64,000 bases of DNA from Asterias amurensis (Eukaryota; Echinodermata; Asteroidea; Forcipulatida; Asteriidae). The first letter of the stretch is position 1; each line of letters opens with the position of its first letter. This document shows, in pieces, positions 43,838 to 56,884 of this stretch. The notes under the pieces were generated by a model. The model was not told where the DNA came from. It was given only the letters and a program-made list of their open reading frames with translations, and searched no databases. The position numbers and the translations under genes are program-made. The stretch lies in assembly GCF_032118995.1 (NCBI RefSeq), contig NC_092651.1, positions 18,150,349 to 18,214,348 on the forward strand, read 5' to 3'.

Positions 43838-44270
43838 CATGCTTGGAGAACGTCACAGCCAACGCTCTGTCAAGGGGCTGGATTGCCCCTACAGAGTGGT
43901 CGCTGCTCCCACAAGTGGCCAGATCGTTCTTATACCTGATCGACCGGCCGTAGGTGACCCTGTACCTCTCTCATGCGAACAACCAACTACTGCGCAAGTG
44001 GCCCAGACCCCACTGCATGGAAGTTAGTGCAATGGGATGGCCTACTGGCCTATGCATTCCAACCCATCTCACTTGTTTCCTGGGTACTGACCAAGATCGA
44101 GCAGGAGGACTTCAGGGTCTTCCTCATAGCCCTGTTCTGGCCCCGCCAATAGTGGTTTCCACGACTTGTCAGGCTCCTGTTCCACCGCTCGGTGATCTTA
44201 CCGTAACGTCCTCCCAATACGTCTGTAGGGGAGCTGGTAGATTTCCTGGTATTTCTTCTTCATGGGAACG
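43838..44270 (+). pseudogene. Second DIRS-type fragment, duplicate of 42.98-43.38 kb
   Basis: Repeats the NVTANALSRGWIAPTEWSL and HANNQLLRKW segments in direct orientation, with more mutations and stops (ATCGACCGGCCGTAGG). Continues through a decayed version of the AP.WP..WFP block. Confidence 0.75.
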
Positions 44271-44273
44271 GTA

Positions 44274-44414
44274 AGGAATTACCGGTCAGCCGTCGCTGCA
44301 ATCCAACCCGGGTTCCCGAACGGTTCTTTCGTCTCGGAAAACGGGGCCATCAGCAAACTGATCAAGGGGATGTTCATTACCCATCCTTCAGTGAGCAAGC
44401 TTGTCCCGCCATGA
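44274..44414 (+). pseudogene. DIRS tyrosine-recombinase N-terminal fragment
   Basis: RNYRSAVAAIQPGFPNGSF, VSENGAISKLIKGMFITHPS and VSKLVPP then TGA. The pattern YRSAI.AI..G...S.N..ISKL.KG.F...P is the start of the tyrosine recombinase domain in DIRS-type elements, which use a recombinase in place of an integrase. The catalytic R..H..R..Y part is absent; minisatellite follows at once. Confidence 0.7.
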
Positions 44415-44439
44415 GACCACAAATAAGTGTGCAATTATG

Positions 44440-47160
44440 TAAGTTTTAAAACGGGGCTGGAAACCGTTACAGTATGTAAGTTTGTAAGTATTTAGGTATT
44501 AAACGGGGCTGGAAACCGTTACAGTATGTAAGTTTGTAAGTATTTAAGTATTAAACGGGGCTGGAAACCGTTACAATAAATAGGTATGTAATTATGTAAG
44601 TTTAAAACGGGGCTGGAAACCGTTACAGTATGTAAGTTTGTTAGTATTTAAGTATTAAACGGGGCTGGAAACCGTTCTATAAATAACTATGTAATTATGT
44701 AAGTTTAAAACGGGACTGGAAACCGTTACAGTATGTAAGTTTGTAAGTATTTAAGTATTAAACGGGGCTGGAAACCGTTCTATAAATAAGTATGTAATTA
44801 TGTAAGTTTAAAACGGGACTGGAAACCGTTACAGTATGTAAGTTTGTAAGTATTTAAGTATTAAACGGGTCTGGAAACCGTTACAATAAATAAGCATGTA
44901 ATTATGTAAGTTTAAAACGGGGCTGGAAACCGTTACAGTATGTATGTTTGTAAGTATTTAAGTATTAAACGGGGCTGGAAACCGTTACAATAAATAAGTA
45001 TGTAATTATGTAAGTTTTAAAACGGAGCTGGAAACCGTACAGTATGTAAGTTTGTAAGTATTCAAGTATTAAACGGGGCTGGAAACCGTTACAATAAATA
45101 GGTATGTAATTATGTAAGTTTAAAACGGGGCTGGAAACCGTTAAAGTATGTATGTTTGAAAGTATTTAAGTATTAAACGGGGCTGGAAACCGTTACAATA
45201 AATAGGTATGTAATTATGTAAGTTTAAAACGGGGCTGGAAACCGTTACAGTATGTAAGTTTGTAAGTATTTAAGTATTAAACGGGGCTGGAAACCGTTAC
45301 AATAAATAGGTATGTAATTATGTAAGTTTAAAACGGGGCTGGAAACCGTTACAGTATGTATGTTTGAAAGTATTTAAGTATTAAACGGGGCTGGAAACCG
45401 TTACAATAAATAGGTATGTAATTATGTAAGTTTAACACGGGGCTGGAAACCGTTACAGTATGTATGTTTGTAAGTATTTAAGTATTAAACGGGGCTGGAA
45501 ACCGTTACAATAAATAAGTATGTAATTATGTAAGTTTTAAAACGGAGCTGGAAACCGTACAGTATGTAAGTTTGTAAGTATTCAAGTATTAAACGGAGCT
45601 GGAAACCGTTTCAAGAGATAGTTATGTAATTATGTAAGTTTAAAACGGGGCTGGAAACCGTTACAGTATGTAAGTTTGTAAGTATTTAAGTATTAAACGG
45701 GGCTGGAAACCGTTACAATAAATAGGTATGTAATTATGCAAGTTTAAAACGGGGCTGGAAACCGTTACAGTATGTATGTTTGAAAGTATTTAAGTATTAA
45801 GCGGGGCTGGAAACCGTTCAAGAAATAAGTATGTAATTATGTAAGTTTTAATACAATAAATAGGTATGTAATTATGTAAGTTTTAAAACGGAGCTGGAAA
45901 CCGTACAGTATGTAAATTTGTAAGTATTTAAGTATTAAACGGGGCTGGAAACCGTTACAAGAAATAGGTATGTAATTATGTAAGTTTAAAACGGGGCTGG
46001 AAACCGTTACAGTATGTAAGTTTGAAAGTATTTAAGTATTAAACGGGGCTGGAAACCGTTACAATAAATAGGTATGTATTTATGTAAGTTTAAAACGGGG
46101 CTGGAAACCGTTACAGTATGTATGTTTGAAAGTATTTAAGTATTAAACGGGGCTGGAAACCGTTACAATAAATAGGTATGTAATTATGTAAGTTTAACAC
46201 GGGGCTGGAAACCGTTACAGTATGTATGTTTGTAAGTATTTAAGTATTAAACGGGGCTGGAAACCGTTACATAAATAAGTATGTAATTATGTATGTTTTA
46301 AAACGGAGCTGGAAACCGTACAGTATGTAAGTTTGTAAGTATTCAAGTATTAAACGGGGCTGGAAACCGTTTCAAGAGATAGTTATGTAATTATGTAAGT
46401 TTAAAACGGGGCTGGAAACCGTTACAGTATGTAAGTTTGTAAGTATTTAAGTATTAAACGGGGCTGGAAACCGTTACAATAAATAGGTATGTAATTATGT
46501 AAGTTTAAAACGGGGCTAGAAACCGTTACAGTATGTATGTTTGAAAGTATTTAAGTATTAAGCGGGGCTGGAAACCGTTCAAGAAATAAGTATGTAATTA
46601 TGTAAGTTTTAATACAATAAATAAGTATGTAATTATGTAAGTTTTAAAACGGAGCTGGAAACCGTACAGTATGTAAATTTGTAAGTATTTAAGTTTAAAA
46701 CGGGGCTGGAAACCGTTACAGTATAAGTTTGTAAGTATTTAAGTATTAAACGGGTCTGGAAACCGTTACAATAAATAAGTATGTAATTATGTAAGTTTAA
46801 AACGGGGCTGGAAACCGCTACAGTATGTAAGTTTGTAAGTATTTAAGTATTAGACGGGGCTGGAAACCGCTACAGTATGTAAGTTTGTAAGTATTTAAGT
46901 ATTAGACGGGGCTGGAAACCGTTACAATAAATAAGTATGTAATTATGTAAGTTTAAAACGGGGCTGGAAACCGTTACAAGAAATAGGTTTCGAATTATGT
47001 AAGTATTAAACGGGGCTGGAAACCTGTTACAGTATGTAAGTTTGTAAGTATTTAAGTATTAAACGGGTCTGGAAACCGTTACAATAAATAAGTATGTAAT
47101 TATGTAAGTTTTAAGACGGGACTGGAAACCGTTACAGTATGTAAGTTTCTAAGTATTTAA
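44440..47160 (+). repeat. Two-type alternating minisatellite around a hairpin core
   Basis: About 50 copies of a 20-bp core AAACGGGGCTGGAAACCGTT, whose AACGG/CCGTT ends pair. Cores are separated by two alternating linkers: one contains CAGTATGTAAGTTTGTAAGT, the other AATAAATAAGTATGTAATTA. The real repeat is therefore a dimer of about 103 bp. Variants (CGGAGCTGG, CGGGACTGG, CGGGTCTGG) recur in patterns, showing further amplification in blocks. It is not coding. Confidence 0.93.
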
Positions 47161-47922
47161 CCTTCTAACCCCTAAATCTCTCACCCTCTAACCCTATAAC
47201 CCTCTAGCCCTCTCACCCTCTAACCCTCTAACCCTCTAACCCTCTAACCCACTAAACCTCTTACCCTCCAACTCTGTAACCCTCTAACCCTCTAACCCCT
47301 AACCCTCTGACCCCTTACCCCTAACCCCATAACCCCCTAACCCCCAACCCAATAACCCTCTAACTCTCTATTCCCCTAACCCTCTAACCCTCTAACCCCC
47401 TAACCCTCTAATCCTCTAACCCTCTAACCCTCTAACCCTCTAACCCTCTAACCCTCTAACCCTCTAACCCTCTAACCCTCTAACCCTCTAACCCACTAAC
47501 CCTCAACCCTCCAACTCTGTAACCCTCTAACCCCTAACCCCCTTAACACCCTAACCCCCTAACCCAATAACTCTAACCCTCTGACCACTAACCCCTAACC
47601 CCATAACCCCCTAACCCCCAACCCAATAACACTCTAACACTCTAACCCTCTAACCCCCTAACCAATTAACCCTAACCCCTACCCCCTAGCCGTATAACCC
47701 TATAACCCTTACCCTCTAACCCTCTAACCCTGCCCTCTAACCCTTTAACCCTCTAACCCTCTAACCCCTAACCCTGTAACCCTCTAACCCCCTAACCCCC
47801 AACCCTGCAACCCTCTAACCCTCTAACCCCTTAACCCTCTAACCCTCTAACCATCTTACCCTCCTACCCTATAACCCTCTAACTCTCTAACCCTCTAACT
47901 CTTCAACCCTCTAACCTTAAAA

Positions 47923-50409
47923 CCCTCTAACCCTCTAACTCTCTAACCCTCTAACCCCTAACCCTCTAACCCTCTAACCCTCTAACCCAATAACCCTCTT
48001 ACTCTCTAACCCTCCTTCCCTATAACCCTCTAACTCTCTAACCCTCTAACCTTATAACCCTCTAACCCCTAACTCTCTAACCCTCTAACCCCCTAACCCT
48101 CTAACCCTCTAACCCTCTAACCCTATAACCATTTAACTCTCTAACCCTCTAACCCCCTAACCCTCTAACCCCCTAACCCTCTAACCCTATAACCCCCTAA
48201 CCCTCTAACCCTCTAACTCTCTAACCCTCTAACCCTCTAACTCTGTAACCCTCTAACCCTCTAACCCCTTACCCCCTAACCCCCTAACTCTCTAACCTTC
48301 TAACCATTTTATCCTCCTACCCTATAACCCTCTACCTCTCTAACCCCCTAACCCCCTAACCCAATAACCCTTACTCTCTAACCCTCTAACCCTCTAACTC
48401 TGTAACCCTCTAACCCTCTAACCCCAAACCCCCTAACCCTCTAACCCTCTAACCTTCTAACCATTTTATCCTCCTACCCTATAACCCTCTACCTCTCTAA
48501 CCCTCTAACCCTCTAACCCTATAACCCTCTAACCCTCTAACTCTCTAACCCTCTAACCCCCTAACACCCTAACCAAATAACCCTAACCCCACCCCCTAGC
48601 CGTATAACCCTATAACCCTTACCCTCTAATCCTCTAACCCTGCCCTCTAACCCTTTAACCCTCTAACCCTCTAACCCCCTAACCCCCTAACCCCCTAACC
48701 CTGTAACCCTCTAACCCCCCTAACCCTCTAACTATCTTACCCTCCTACCCTCTAACCCCATAACCCTCTAACTCTCTAACCCACTAACCCTATAACCCTC
48801 TAACCCTCTAACTCTCTAACCCCCTAACCCTCTAACCCTCTAACTCTCTAACCCTCTAACTCTCTAACCCTCTAACACTCTAAACCTCTAACCCCCTAAC
48901 CCTGTAACCCTCTAACCCCCTAACCCTCTAACCCTCTAACCATCTTATCCTCCTACCCTATAACCCTCTAACTCTCTAACCCTATAACCCTCTAACCCTC
49001 TAAACTCTCTAACCCTTTAACCCTCTAACTCTCTAACCCTCTAACCCCCTAACCCTCTAACCCTCTAACCCACTAACCCGCTAACCCCCTAACCCTCTAA
49101 CCCTCTAACCCTCTAACTCTGTAACCCTCTAACCCTCTAACTCTGTAACCCTCTAACCCTCTAACCCCTAACCCCCTAACCCGCTAACCCCCTAACCCTC
49201 TAACCCTCTAACCATCTTATCCTCCTACCCTATAACCCTCTAACTCTCTAACCCTCTAACCCTATAACCCTATAACCCTCTAACCCTCTAACCCCCTAAC
49301 CCCCTAAACTCTCTAACCCTCTAACCCACTAACCCTCTAACCCTCTAACCATCTTACCCTCCTACCATATAACCCTCTAACTCTCTAACCCCCTAACCCA
49401 ATAACCCTCTACAATCTAACCCTCTAACCCTCTAACCCCCTAACCCTCTAACCCCCTAACCCTCTAACCCTCTAACCCCCTAACCCTCTAACCCCCTAAC
49501 CCTCTAACTCTCTAACCCTCTAACCCTCTAACCCTCTTACTCTGTAACCCTCTAACCCTCTAACCCCTAACCCCCTTAACTCCCTAACCCCCTAATCCAA
49601 TAACCCTAACCCTCTAACCCCTAACCCCCTAACCCCTAACCCCCTTAACTCCTTAACCCCCTTTCCTAGTAACCCTAACCCTCTAACCCCTAACCCCCTA
49701 ACCCTCTAACCCCCTAACCCCCTAACCCAATAACCTTCTAACACTCTAACCCTCTAACCCTGCCCTCTTACCCTGCCCTCTAACCATTCGACCGTCTAAC
49801 CCTCTAACCACCTAATCCCCTAACCCCTCAACTCCCTAACCCCCTAATTATAACCCCCTAACCCCCTAACCCCCAAACTTCTAAACATCTTACCCTCTAA
49901 TCTTCTAAGCCTCCTACCCTATAACCCTCTAACTCTCTATCCCTCTAACCCTCTAACCCCCTAACCCTCTAACCCTCTTACCCTCTAACTCTCTAACCGT
50001 GTAACCCTCTAACCCTCTAACTCTCTAACCCTCTAACCCTAGTACCCCTAACCCCCTTAACTCCCTAACCGTCTAACCCAATAACCCTAACCCTCAAACC
50101 CCCAACCCCCTAACCCCCTTAACTCCCTAACCCCCTAACCCAATAACCCTAACCCTCCTACCTCTAACCCCCTTACCGCCTAACCCCCTAACCCCCTAAA
50201 CCAATAACCCTCTAACACTCTAACCCTCTAACCCTGCCCTCTAACCCTCTAACCCTCTGAACCCTCTAACCCTCCAACCCTCCAACCCTCTAACCCTCTA
50301 ACCCCCTAATCCCATAACCCCTCAACCCCTAACCCCCTAATTATAACCCCCTAACCCCCTAACCCCCAAACTTCTAAACATCTAACCCTCTAACCTTCTA
50401 CCCCTCCTA
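47923..50409 (+). repeat. 2487-bp tandem duplication inside the telomere-like block, copy 1
   Basis: Six landmark strings (for example CTCCTTCCCTATAACC, CCATTTTATCCTCC, CTAATTATAACCCC, CTAGTACCCCTAACC) recur exactly 2487 bp downstream. The copy ends where TACCCCTCCTACCCTC restarts the pattern. Confidence 0.9.
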
Positions 50410-52896
50410 CCCTCTAACCCTCTAACTCTCTAACCCTCTAACCCCTAACCCTCTAACCCTCTAACCCTCTAACCCAATAACCCTCTTACTCTCTAACCCT
50501 CCTTCCCTATAACCCTCTAACTCTCTAACCCTCTAACCTTATAACCCTCTAACCCCTAACTCTCTAACCCTCTAACCCCCTAACCCTCTAACCCTCTAAC
50601 CCTCTAACCCTATAACCATTTAACTCTCTAACCCTCTAACCCCCTAACCCTCTAACCCCCTAACCCTCTAACCCTATAACCCCCTAACCCTCTAACCCTC
50701 TAACTCTCTAACCCTCTAACCCTCTAACTCTGTAACCCTCTAACCCTCTAACCCCTTACCCCCTAACCCCCTAACTCTCTAACCTTCTAACCATTTTATC
50801 CTCCTACCCTATAACCCTCTACCTCTCTAACCCCCTAACCCCCTAACCCAATAACCCTTACTCTCTAACCCTCTAACCCTCTAACTCTGTAACCCTCTAA
50901 CCCTCTAACCCCAAACCCCCTAACCCTCTAACCCTCTAACCTTCTAACCATTTTATCCTCCTACCCTATAACCCTCTACCTCTCTAACCCTCTAACCCTC
51001 TAACCCTATAACCCTCTAACCCTCTAACTCTCTAACCCTCTAACCCCCTAACACCCTAACCAAATAACCCTAACCCCACCCCCTAGCCGTATAACCCTAT
51101 AACCCTTACCCTCTAATCCTCTAACCCTGCCCTCTAACCCTTTAACCCTCTAACCCTCTAACCCCCTAACCCCCTAACCCCCTAACCCTGTAACCCTCTA
51201 ACCCCCCTAACCCTCTAACTATCTTACCCTCCTACCCTCTAACCCCATAACCCTCTAACTCTCTAACCCACTAACCCTATAACCCTCTAACCCTCTAACT
51301 CTCTAACCCCCTAACCCTCTAACCCTCTAACTCTCTAACCCTCTAACTCTCTAACCCTCTAACACTCTAAACCTCTAACCCCCTAACCCTGTAACCCTCT
51401 AACCCCCTAACCCTCTAACCCTCTAACCATCTTATCCTCCTACCCTATAACCCTCTAACTCTCTAACCCTATAACCCTCTAACCCTCTAAACTCTCTAAC
51501 CCTTTAACCCTCTAACTCTCTAACCCTCTAACCCCCTAACCCTCTAACCCTCTAACCCACTAACCCGCTAACCCCCTAACCCTCTAACCCTCTAACCCTC
51601 TAACTCTGTAACCCTCTAACCCTCTAACTCTGTAACCCTCTAACCCTCTAACCCCTAACCCCCTAACCCGCTAACCCCCTAACCCTCTAACCCTCTAACC
51701 ATCTTATCCTCCTACCCTATAACCCTCTAACTCTCTAACCCTCTAACCCTATAACCCTATAACCCTCTAACCCTCTAACCCCCTAACCCCCTAAACTCTC
51801 TAACCCTCTAACCCACTAACCCTCTAACCCTCTAACCATCTTACCCTCCTACCATATAACCCTCTAACTCTCTAACCCCCTAACCCAATAACCCTCTACA
51901 ATCTAACCCTCTAACCCTCTAACCCCCTAACCCTCTAACCCCCTAACCCTCTAACCCTCTAACCCCCTAACCCTCTAACCCCCTAACCCTCTAACTCTCT
52001 AACCCTCTAACCCTCTAACCCTCTTACTCTGTAACCCTCTAACCCTCTAACCCCTAACCCCCTTAACTCCCTAACCCCCTAATCCAATAACCCTAACCCT
52101 CTAACCCCTAACCCCCTAACCCCTAACCCCCTTAACTCCTTAACCCCCTTTCCTAGTAACCCTAACCCTCTAACCCCTAACCCCCTAACCCTCTAACCCC
52201 CTAACCCCCTAACCCAATAACCTTCTAACACTCTAACCCTCTAACCCTGCCCTCTTACCCTGCCCTCTAACCATTCGACCGTCTAACCCTCTAACCACCT
52301 AATCCCCTAACCCCTCAACTCCCTAACCCCCTAATTATAACCCCCTAACCCCCTAACCCCCAAACTTCTAAACATCTTACCCTCTAATCTTCTAAGCCTC
52401 CTACCCTATAACCCTCTAACTCTCTATCCCTCTAACCCTCTAACCCCCTAACCCTCTAACCCTCTTACCCTCTAACTCTCTAACCGTGTAACCCTCTAAC
52501 CCTCTAACTCTCTAACCCTCTAACCCTAGTACCCCTAACCCCCTTAACTCCCTAACCGTCTAACCCAATAACCCTAACCCTCAAACCCCCAACCCCCTAA
52601 CCCCCTTAACTCCCTAACCCCCTAACCCAATAACCCTAACCCTCCTACCTCTAACCCCCTTACCGCCTAACCCCCTAACCCCCTAAACCAATAACCCTCT
52701 AACACTCTAACCCTCTAACCCTGCCCTCTAACCCTCTAACCCTCTGAACCCTCTAACCCTCCAACCCTCCAACCCTCTAACCCTCTAACCCCCTAATCCC
52801 ATAACCCCTCAACCCCTAACCCCCTAATTATAACCCCCTAACCCCCTAACCCCCAAACTTCTAAACATCTAACCCTCTAACCTTCTACCCCTCCTA
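50410..52896 (+). repeat. 2487-bp tandem duplication, copy 2
   Basis: Direct continuation of copy 1 with constant offset 2487 at all landmarks checked, hence almost no indels. A third, clearly diverged version of the second half follows at about 52970-54235 (CTAATTATAACCCC at about 53615 and 54155). Confidence 0.9.
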
Positions 52897-55800
52897 CCCT
52901 ATAACCCTCTAACTCTCTAACTCTCTACCCCTCCAACGCTCTCACCTTCCCACCCTATAACACTCTAAACCCCTAACCCCCTAACCCTCTAACCCTCTAA
53001 CCATCTTATCCTCCTACCCTATAACCCTCTAACTCTCTAACCCTCTAACGCTATAACCCTCCAACCCTCTAAACTCTCTAACCCTCTAACCCTCTAACTC
53101 TGTAACCCTCTAACCCTCTAACCCCTAACCCCCTAACCCTGTAACCCTCTAAACCCCTAACCCTCTAACCCTCTAACCCACTAACCCTCTAACCCTCTAA
53201 CCATCTTACCCTCCTACCATAAAACCCTCTAACTCTCTAACCCCCTTACCCAATAACCCTCTACAATCTAACCCTCTAACCCTCTAACCCCTAACCCTGT
53301 AACCCCCTAACCCTCTAACCCTCTAACCCCTAATCCTCTAACCCCCTAACTCTCTAACTCTCTAACCCTCTAACCCTCTAACCCTCTTACTCTGTAACCC
53401 TCTAACCCTCTAACCCCTAACCCCCTTAACTCCCTTACCCCTAATCCAATAACCCTAACCCTCTAACCCCTAACCCCCTAAACCCCTAACCCCCTAACCC
53501 AATAACCTTCTAACACTCTAACCCTCTAACCCTGCCCTCTAACCCTGCCCTCTAACCATTCGACCGTCTAACCCTCTAACCACCTAATCCCCTAACCCCT
53601 CAACTCCCTAACCCCCTAATTATAACCCCCTAACCCCCTAACCCCCAAACTTCTAAACATCTAACCCTCTAATCTTCTAAGCCTCCTACCCTATAACCCT
53701 CTAACTCTCTAACCCTCTAACCCTCTAACCCCCTAACCCTCTAACCCTCTTACCCTCTAACTCTCTAACCGTGTAACCCTCTAACCCTCTAACTCTCTAA
53801 CCCTAGTACCCCTAACCCCTTTAACTCCCTATCCCCCTAACCCAATAAACCTTACACTCTAACCCCTTACCCCCTTAACTCCCTAACCGTCTAACCCAAT
53901 AACCCTAACCCTCTAACCCCTAACCCCCTAACCCCTTTAACTCCCTAACCCCCTAACCCAATAACCCTAACCCTCCTACCCCTAACCCCCTTACCCCCTA
54001 ACCCCCTAACCCCTAGACCAATAACCCTCTAACACTCTAACCCTCTAACCATGCCCTCTAACCCTCTAACCCTCTGAACCCTCCAACCCTCCAACCCTCC
54101 AACCCTCTAACCCTCTAACCCCCTAATCCCATAACCCCTCAACCCCTAACCCCCTAATTATAACCCCCTAACCCCCTAACCCCCAAACTTCTAAACATCT
54201 AGCCCTCTAACCTTCTACCTCTCCTACCCTATAACCCTCTAACTCTCTAACTCTCTACCCCTCCAACGCTCTAACCTTCCCACCCTATAACCCTCTAACC
54301 CCTAACCCATTAACCCCCTAACCCCCTAACCCAATAACCCTTACCCCATAACTAAATAACCCCTAACCCCCTACCCCCTAACCCCCTATAACCCAATAAC
54401 CCAATAACCCTCTAACCCTTTAACCCTCTAACTCTCTAACCCCCTAATCCCCTAACCCCTTAACCCCCTAAACCGCTAATTATAACCCCAAACCCCCTAA
54501 CCCCAAACCTCTAAACCTCTAACCCTATAACCTTCTAACCCGCCTACCCTTTAACCCTCTAACTCTCTAACCCCCTAACCCTCTAACCCTCTCACCATCT
54601 AACCCCTTACCCTCTAACCCTCTAACCCTCTAACCCTCTTACCCTCTTACCCTTTTACCCCCTAACCCCCTAACACTCTAACCACCTAACCCCCTCACCC
54701 TATAACCCTATAACCATAACCCCCTATCCCTTAACCCTATAACCCTATAACCCTAACCCCCCACCCTCTAACCCTCTAACCCTGCCCTCTAACCCCCTAA
54801 ACCTCTAACCCTCTAACCCTCTAACCCCCTAATCCCCTAACCCTTAACCCCTTAACCCCCTAATTAAAACCCCCTAACCCCCTAACCCCTAAACTTCTAA
54901 ACCTCTAACCCTCTGACCTTCTAACCCTCCTACCCTATAACCCTCTAACTCTCTAACCCTCTAACCATCTAACCCTCTAACCCTCCAAACCCTCTAACCC
55001 TTTTGACTCCTTACCCCCTAACCTCCTAACGCTCTAACCCCCTAACCCTATAACCCAATAACCCTACACCCCTAAACCACTAACCCCTAGCCCCCTAACC
55101 CCTTAACCCTCCAACCCTCCTACCCGCTAACTCTCTAACTCTCTAACCCTATAACCCTCTAACCTTTTTACCCCCTAACCCCCTAACCCTATAACCCTAT
55201 ATAACCCTCTAACCCTCTAACCCTGCCCTCTAACCCTCTAACCCTCTAACCCTCTAACCCTCTAACCCTCTAACCCTCCAACCCTCTAACCCTTTTAACC
55301 CCTTACCCCCTAACCCCCTAACCTCCTAACGCTCTAACCCCCTAACCCAATAACCCTATACCCATAAACCACTAACCCCTAGCCCCCTAACCTTTAACCC
55401 TCCAACCCTCCTACCCGCTTACTCTGTAACCCTCTAACCTTTTTAACCCCTAACCCCCTAACCCCCTAACACTCTAACCCCCTAATCCTAACCCTCTAAC
55501 CGTCTAACCCTCTAACCCTCTAACCGTCTAACCCTCTAACCCTCTAATCCTCTAGTCCCATAATCCCATAACCCCTTAACCCCCAAACCCCTAAACCTCT
55601 AACCCGCTAACACTCTAACCCTCCTACCCTCTAACCCTCTAACTCTCTAACCCTCTAACCCTTTAACCCTCTAACCCTCTTACCTTCTACTAACCCCGGG
55701 GGTCTAAGGGCTAGGATTGACCGGGAATGTGTGCATGTACTGAGCCACTTCACACCTATGAAATGTCCCAGATGGTCAGCGTCTCCAACAGCCTCTCCTA

Positions 55801-56039
55801 GTCAAACTCCTACTGCCCGGCTTCACGTGCCGATCCCTGTTGCGTACTGTGGGCAGAGGTGTGTAGGCGGATTACTGGCGCCTTAAAACCAGATTGCTCC
55901 GGGCAGATGGGGCTCGTAAGCCTAGGAAGGCAGCCCATCTAGGAGAAGGAAAACTCTGAATTCAAACCTGAGTAGGTGAGGTTAGAATATGCCGTCAACA
56001 AGTACTGTCAGGCAGAGCTACCCGTAGCATAACCATCAA

Positions 56040-56884
56040 GTTGCAAAGCAGCCAAGGCAAAGGTACAAGCAGCAACTCGGGATATGAAAAACAACTGGTG
56101 GAAAGCAAAGCTTTGCGAACACTAACAACGCTAAGGCCTTTTATGACTGTCTAAAGGAAATCTATGGCCCGACACAGTGCGGAACAAATCCTGTTCTGAG
56201 CCCGGACAGTGAACAGCTGTACACGTCAACCAGAAGACATAGGCCTACTGCGACGGTGAAAAGACCATTTTTTTAATTTACTCAACCAATCATCTCGTGC
56301 TGATGATGAAGCGATTGACCGTATAGAGCTAGACCAGCGAGCTAGACCACCCACCGACCATGGATGAGCTTGTCAAAGCTATCAAGAACACCAGCTCAGG
56401 AAAAGCTTGTGTCGCAGTTGGCGTCCCCGCTAAGCAGTGATCAAGGACATATGTCAAGACCTCACCAATGGCATGTACATCCGCACTAGATCAGACGGTG
56501 GCCTGTTAAATCTATCACGGCTGCATTCTCACCGAAGAACCCTTGAGAGATGTCTCTCAATCTCCTGTATGCCGACGTCACTGCACTGGTAGCTCACGCA
56601 CATCCTGACATTCAAGAAATCCTGTGCCCCTTTGCACAATCAGCAAGTGCCTTCGGGCTGTAAATCAACATCAAGAAGACAGAGATGCTATATCAACCTG
56701 CTCCTGGTCAAACCCCCATGAAGCCTGACATTCTGCTGGATGGGAGCCCACTCGACGTCGTCCAAACAATCAAGTACCTTGGCTCCACTCTCGCAGTTGG
56801 AAACACCCTAGATGCAGAGCTCAATGGCAGGGTTAAGGCTGCAGCTGCGTCATTTGCTCGCCTGATGACAACCTACTGTGGATG
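56040..56884 (+). pseudogene. Non-LTR (LINE) retrotransposon pol fragment
   Basis: Translated pieces in several frames: DMKNNWWKAK, AFYDCLKEIYGPTQCGTNPV, PTMDELVKAIKNTSSGKA, GMYIRTRSDGGLLNLSRL, LLYADVTALVAHAHPDIQEI and IKYLGSTLAVGNTLDAELNG. This is the order of linker, fingers, palm and thumb in LINE reverse transcriptases. The core between SGKA and IRTRSDG is deleted. The YADD box reads YADV, so it would be inactive even if joined. 55700-56040 probably belongs to the same element (its pre-RT region), less clearly. Confidence 0.8.

Larger units (their letters stand above)
47161..55690 (+). repeat. Degenerate telomere-like repeat block, 8.5 kb
   Basis: Dominated by the octamer CCCTCTAA (TTAGAGGG on the other strand), mixed with CCCCTAA, CCCCCTAA, CCCTATAA and some CCCTAA, the usual animal telomere hexamer (TTAGGG). 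The orientation has CCCTAA on the + strand, as at a left chromosome end, yet genes lie to its left, so it is interstitial or a join in the assembly. No gene is inside. It starts directly after the hairpin minisatellite and ends at CTAACCCCGGGGGTC. Confidence 0.95.

Noticed and set aside
43541..43953. MVSLWSVYGQSMVS-type repeat proteins.
   Set aside because: Artefact of the 11-bp minisatellite: three frames read similar repeats.
44440..47160. CRISPR array.
   Set aside because: Repeat/spacer spacing is suggestive, but spacers are two alternating sequences and not unique, no cas genes exist, and the context is an animal genome.
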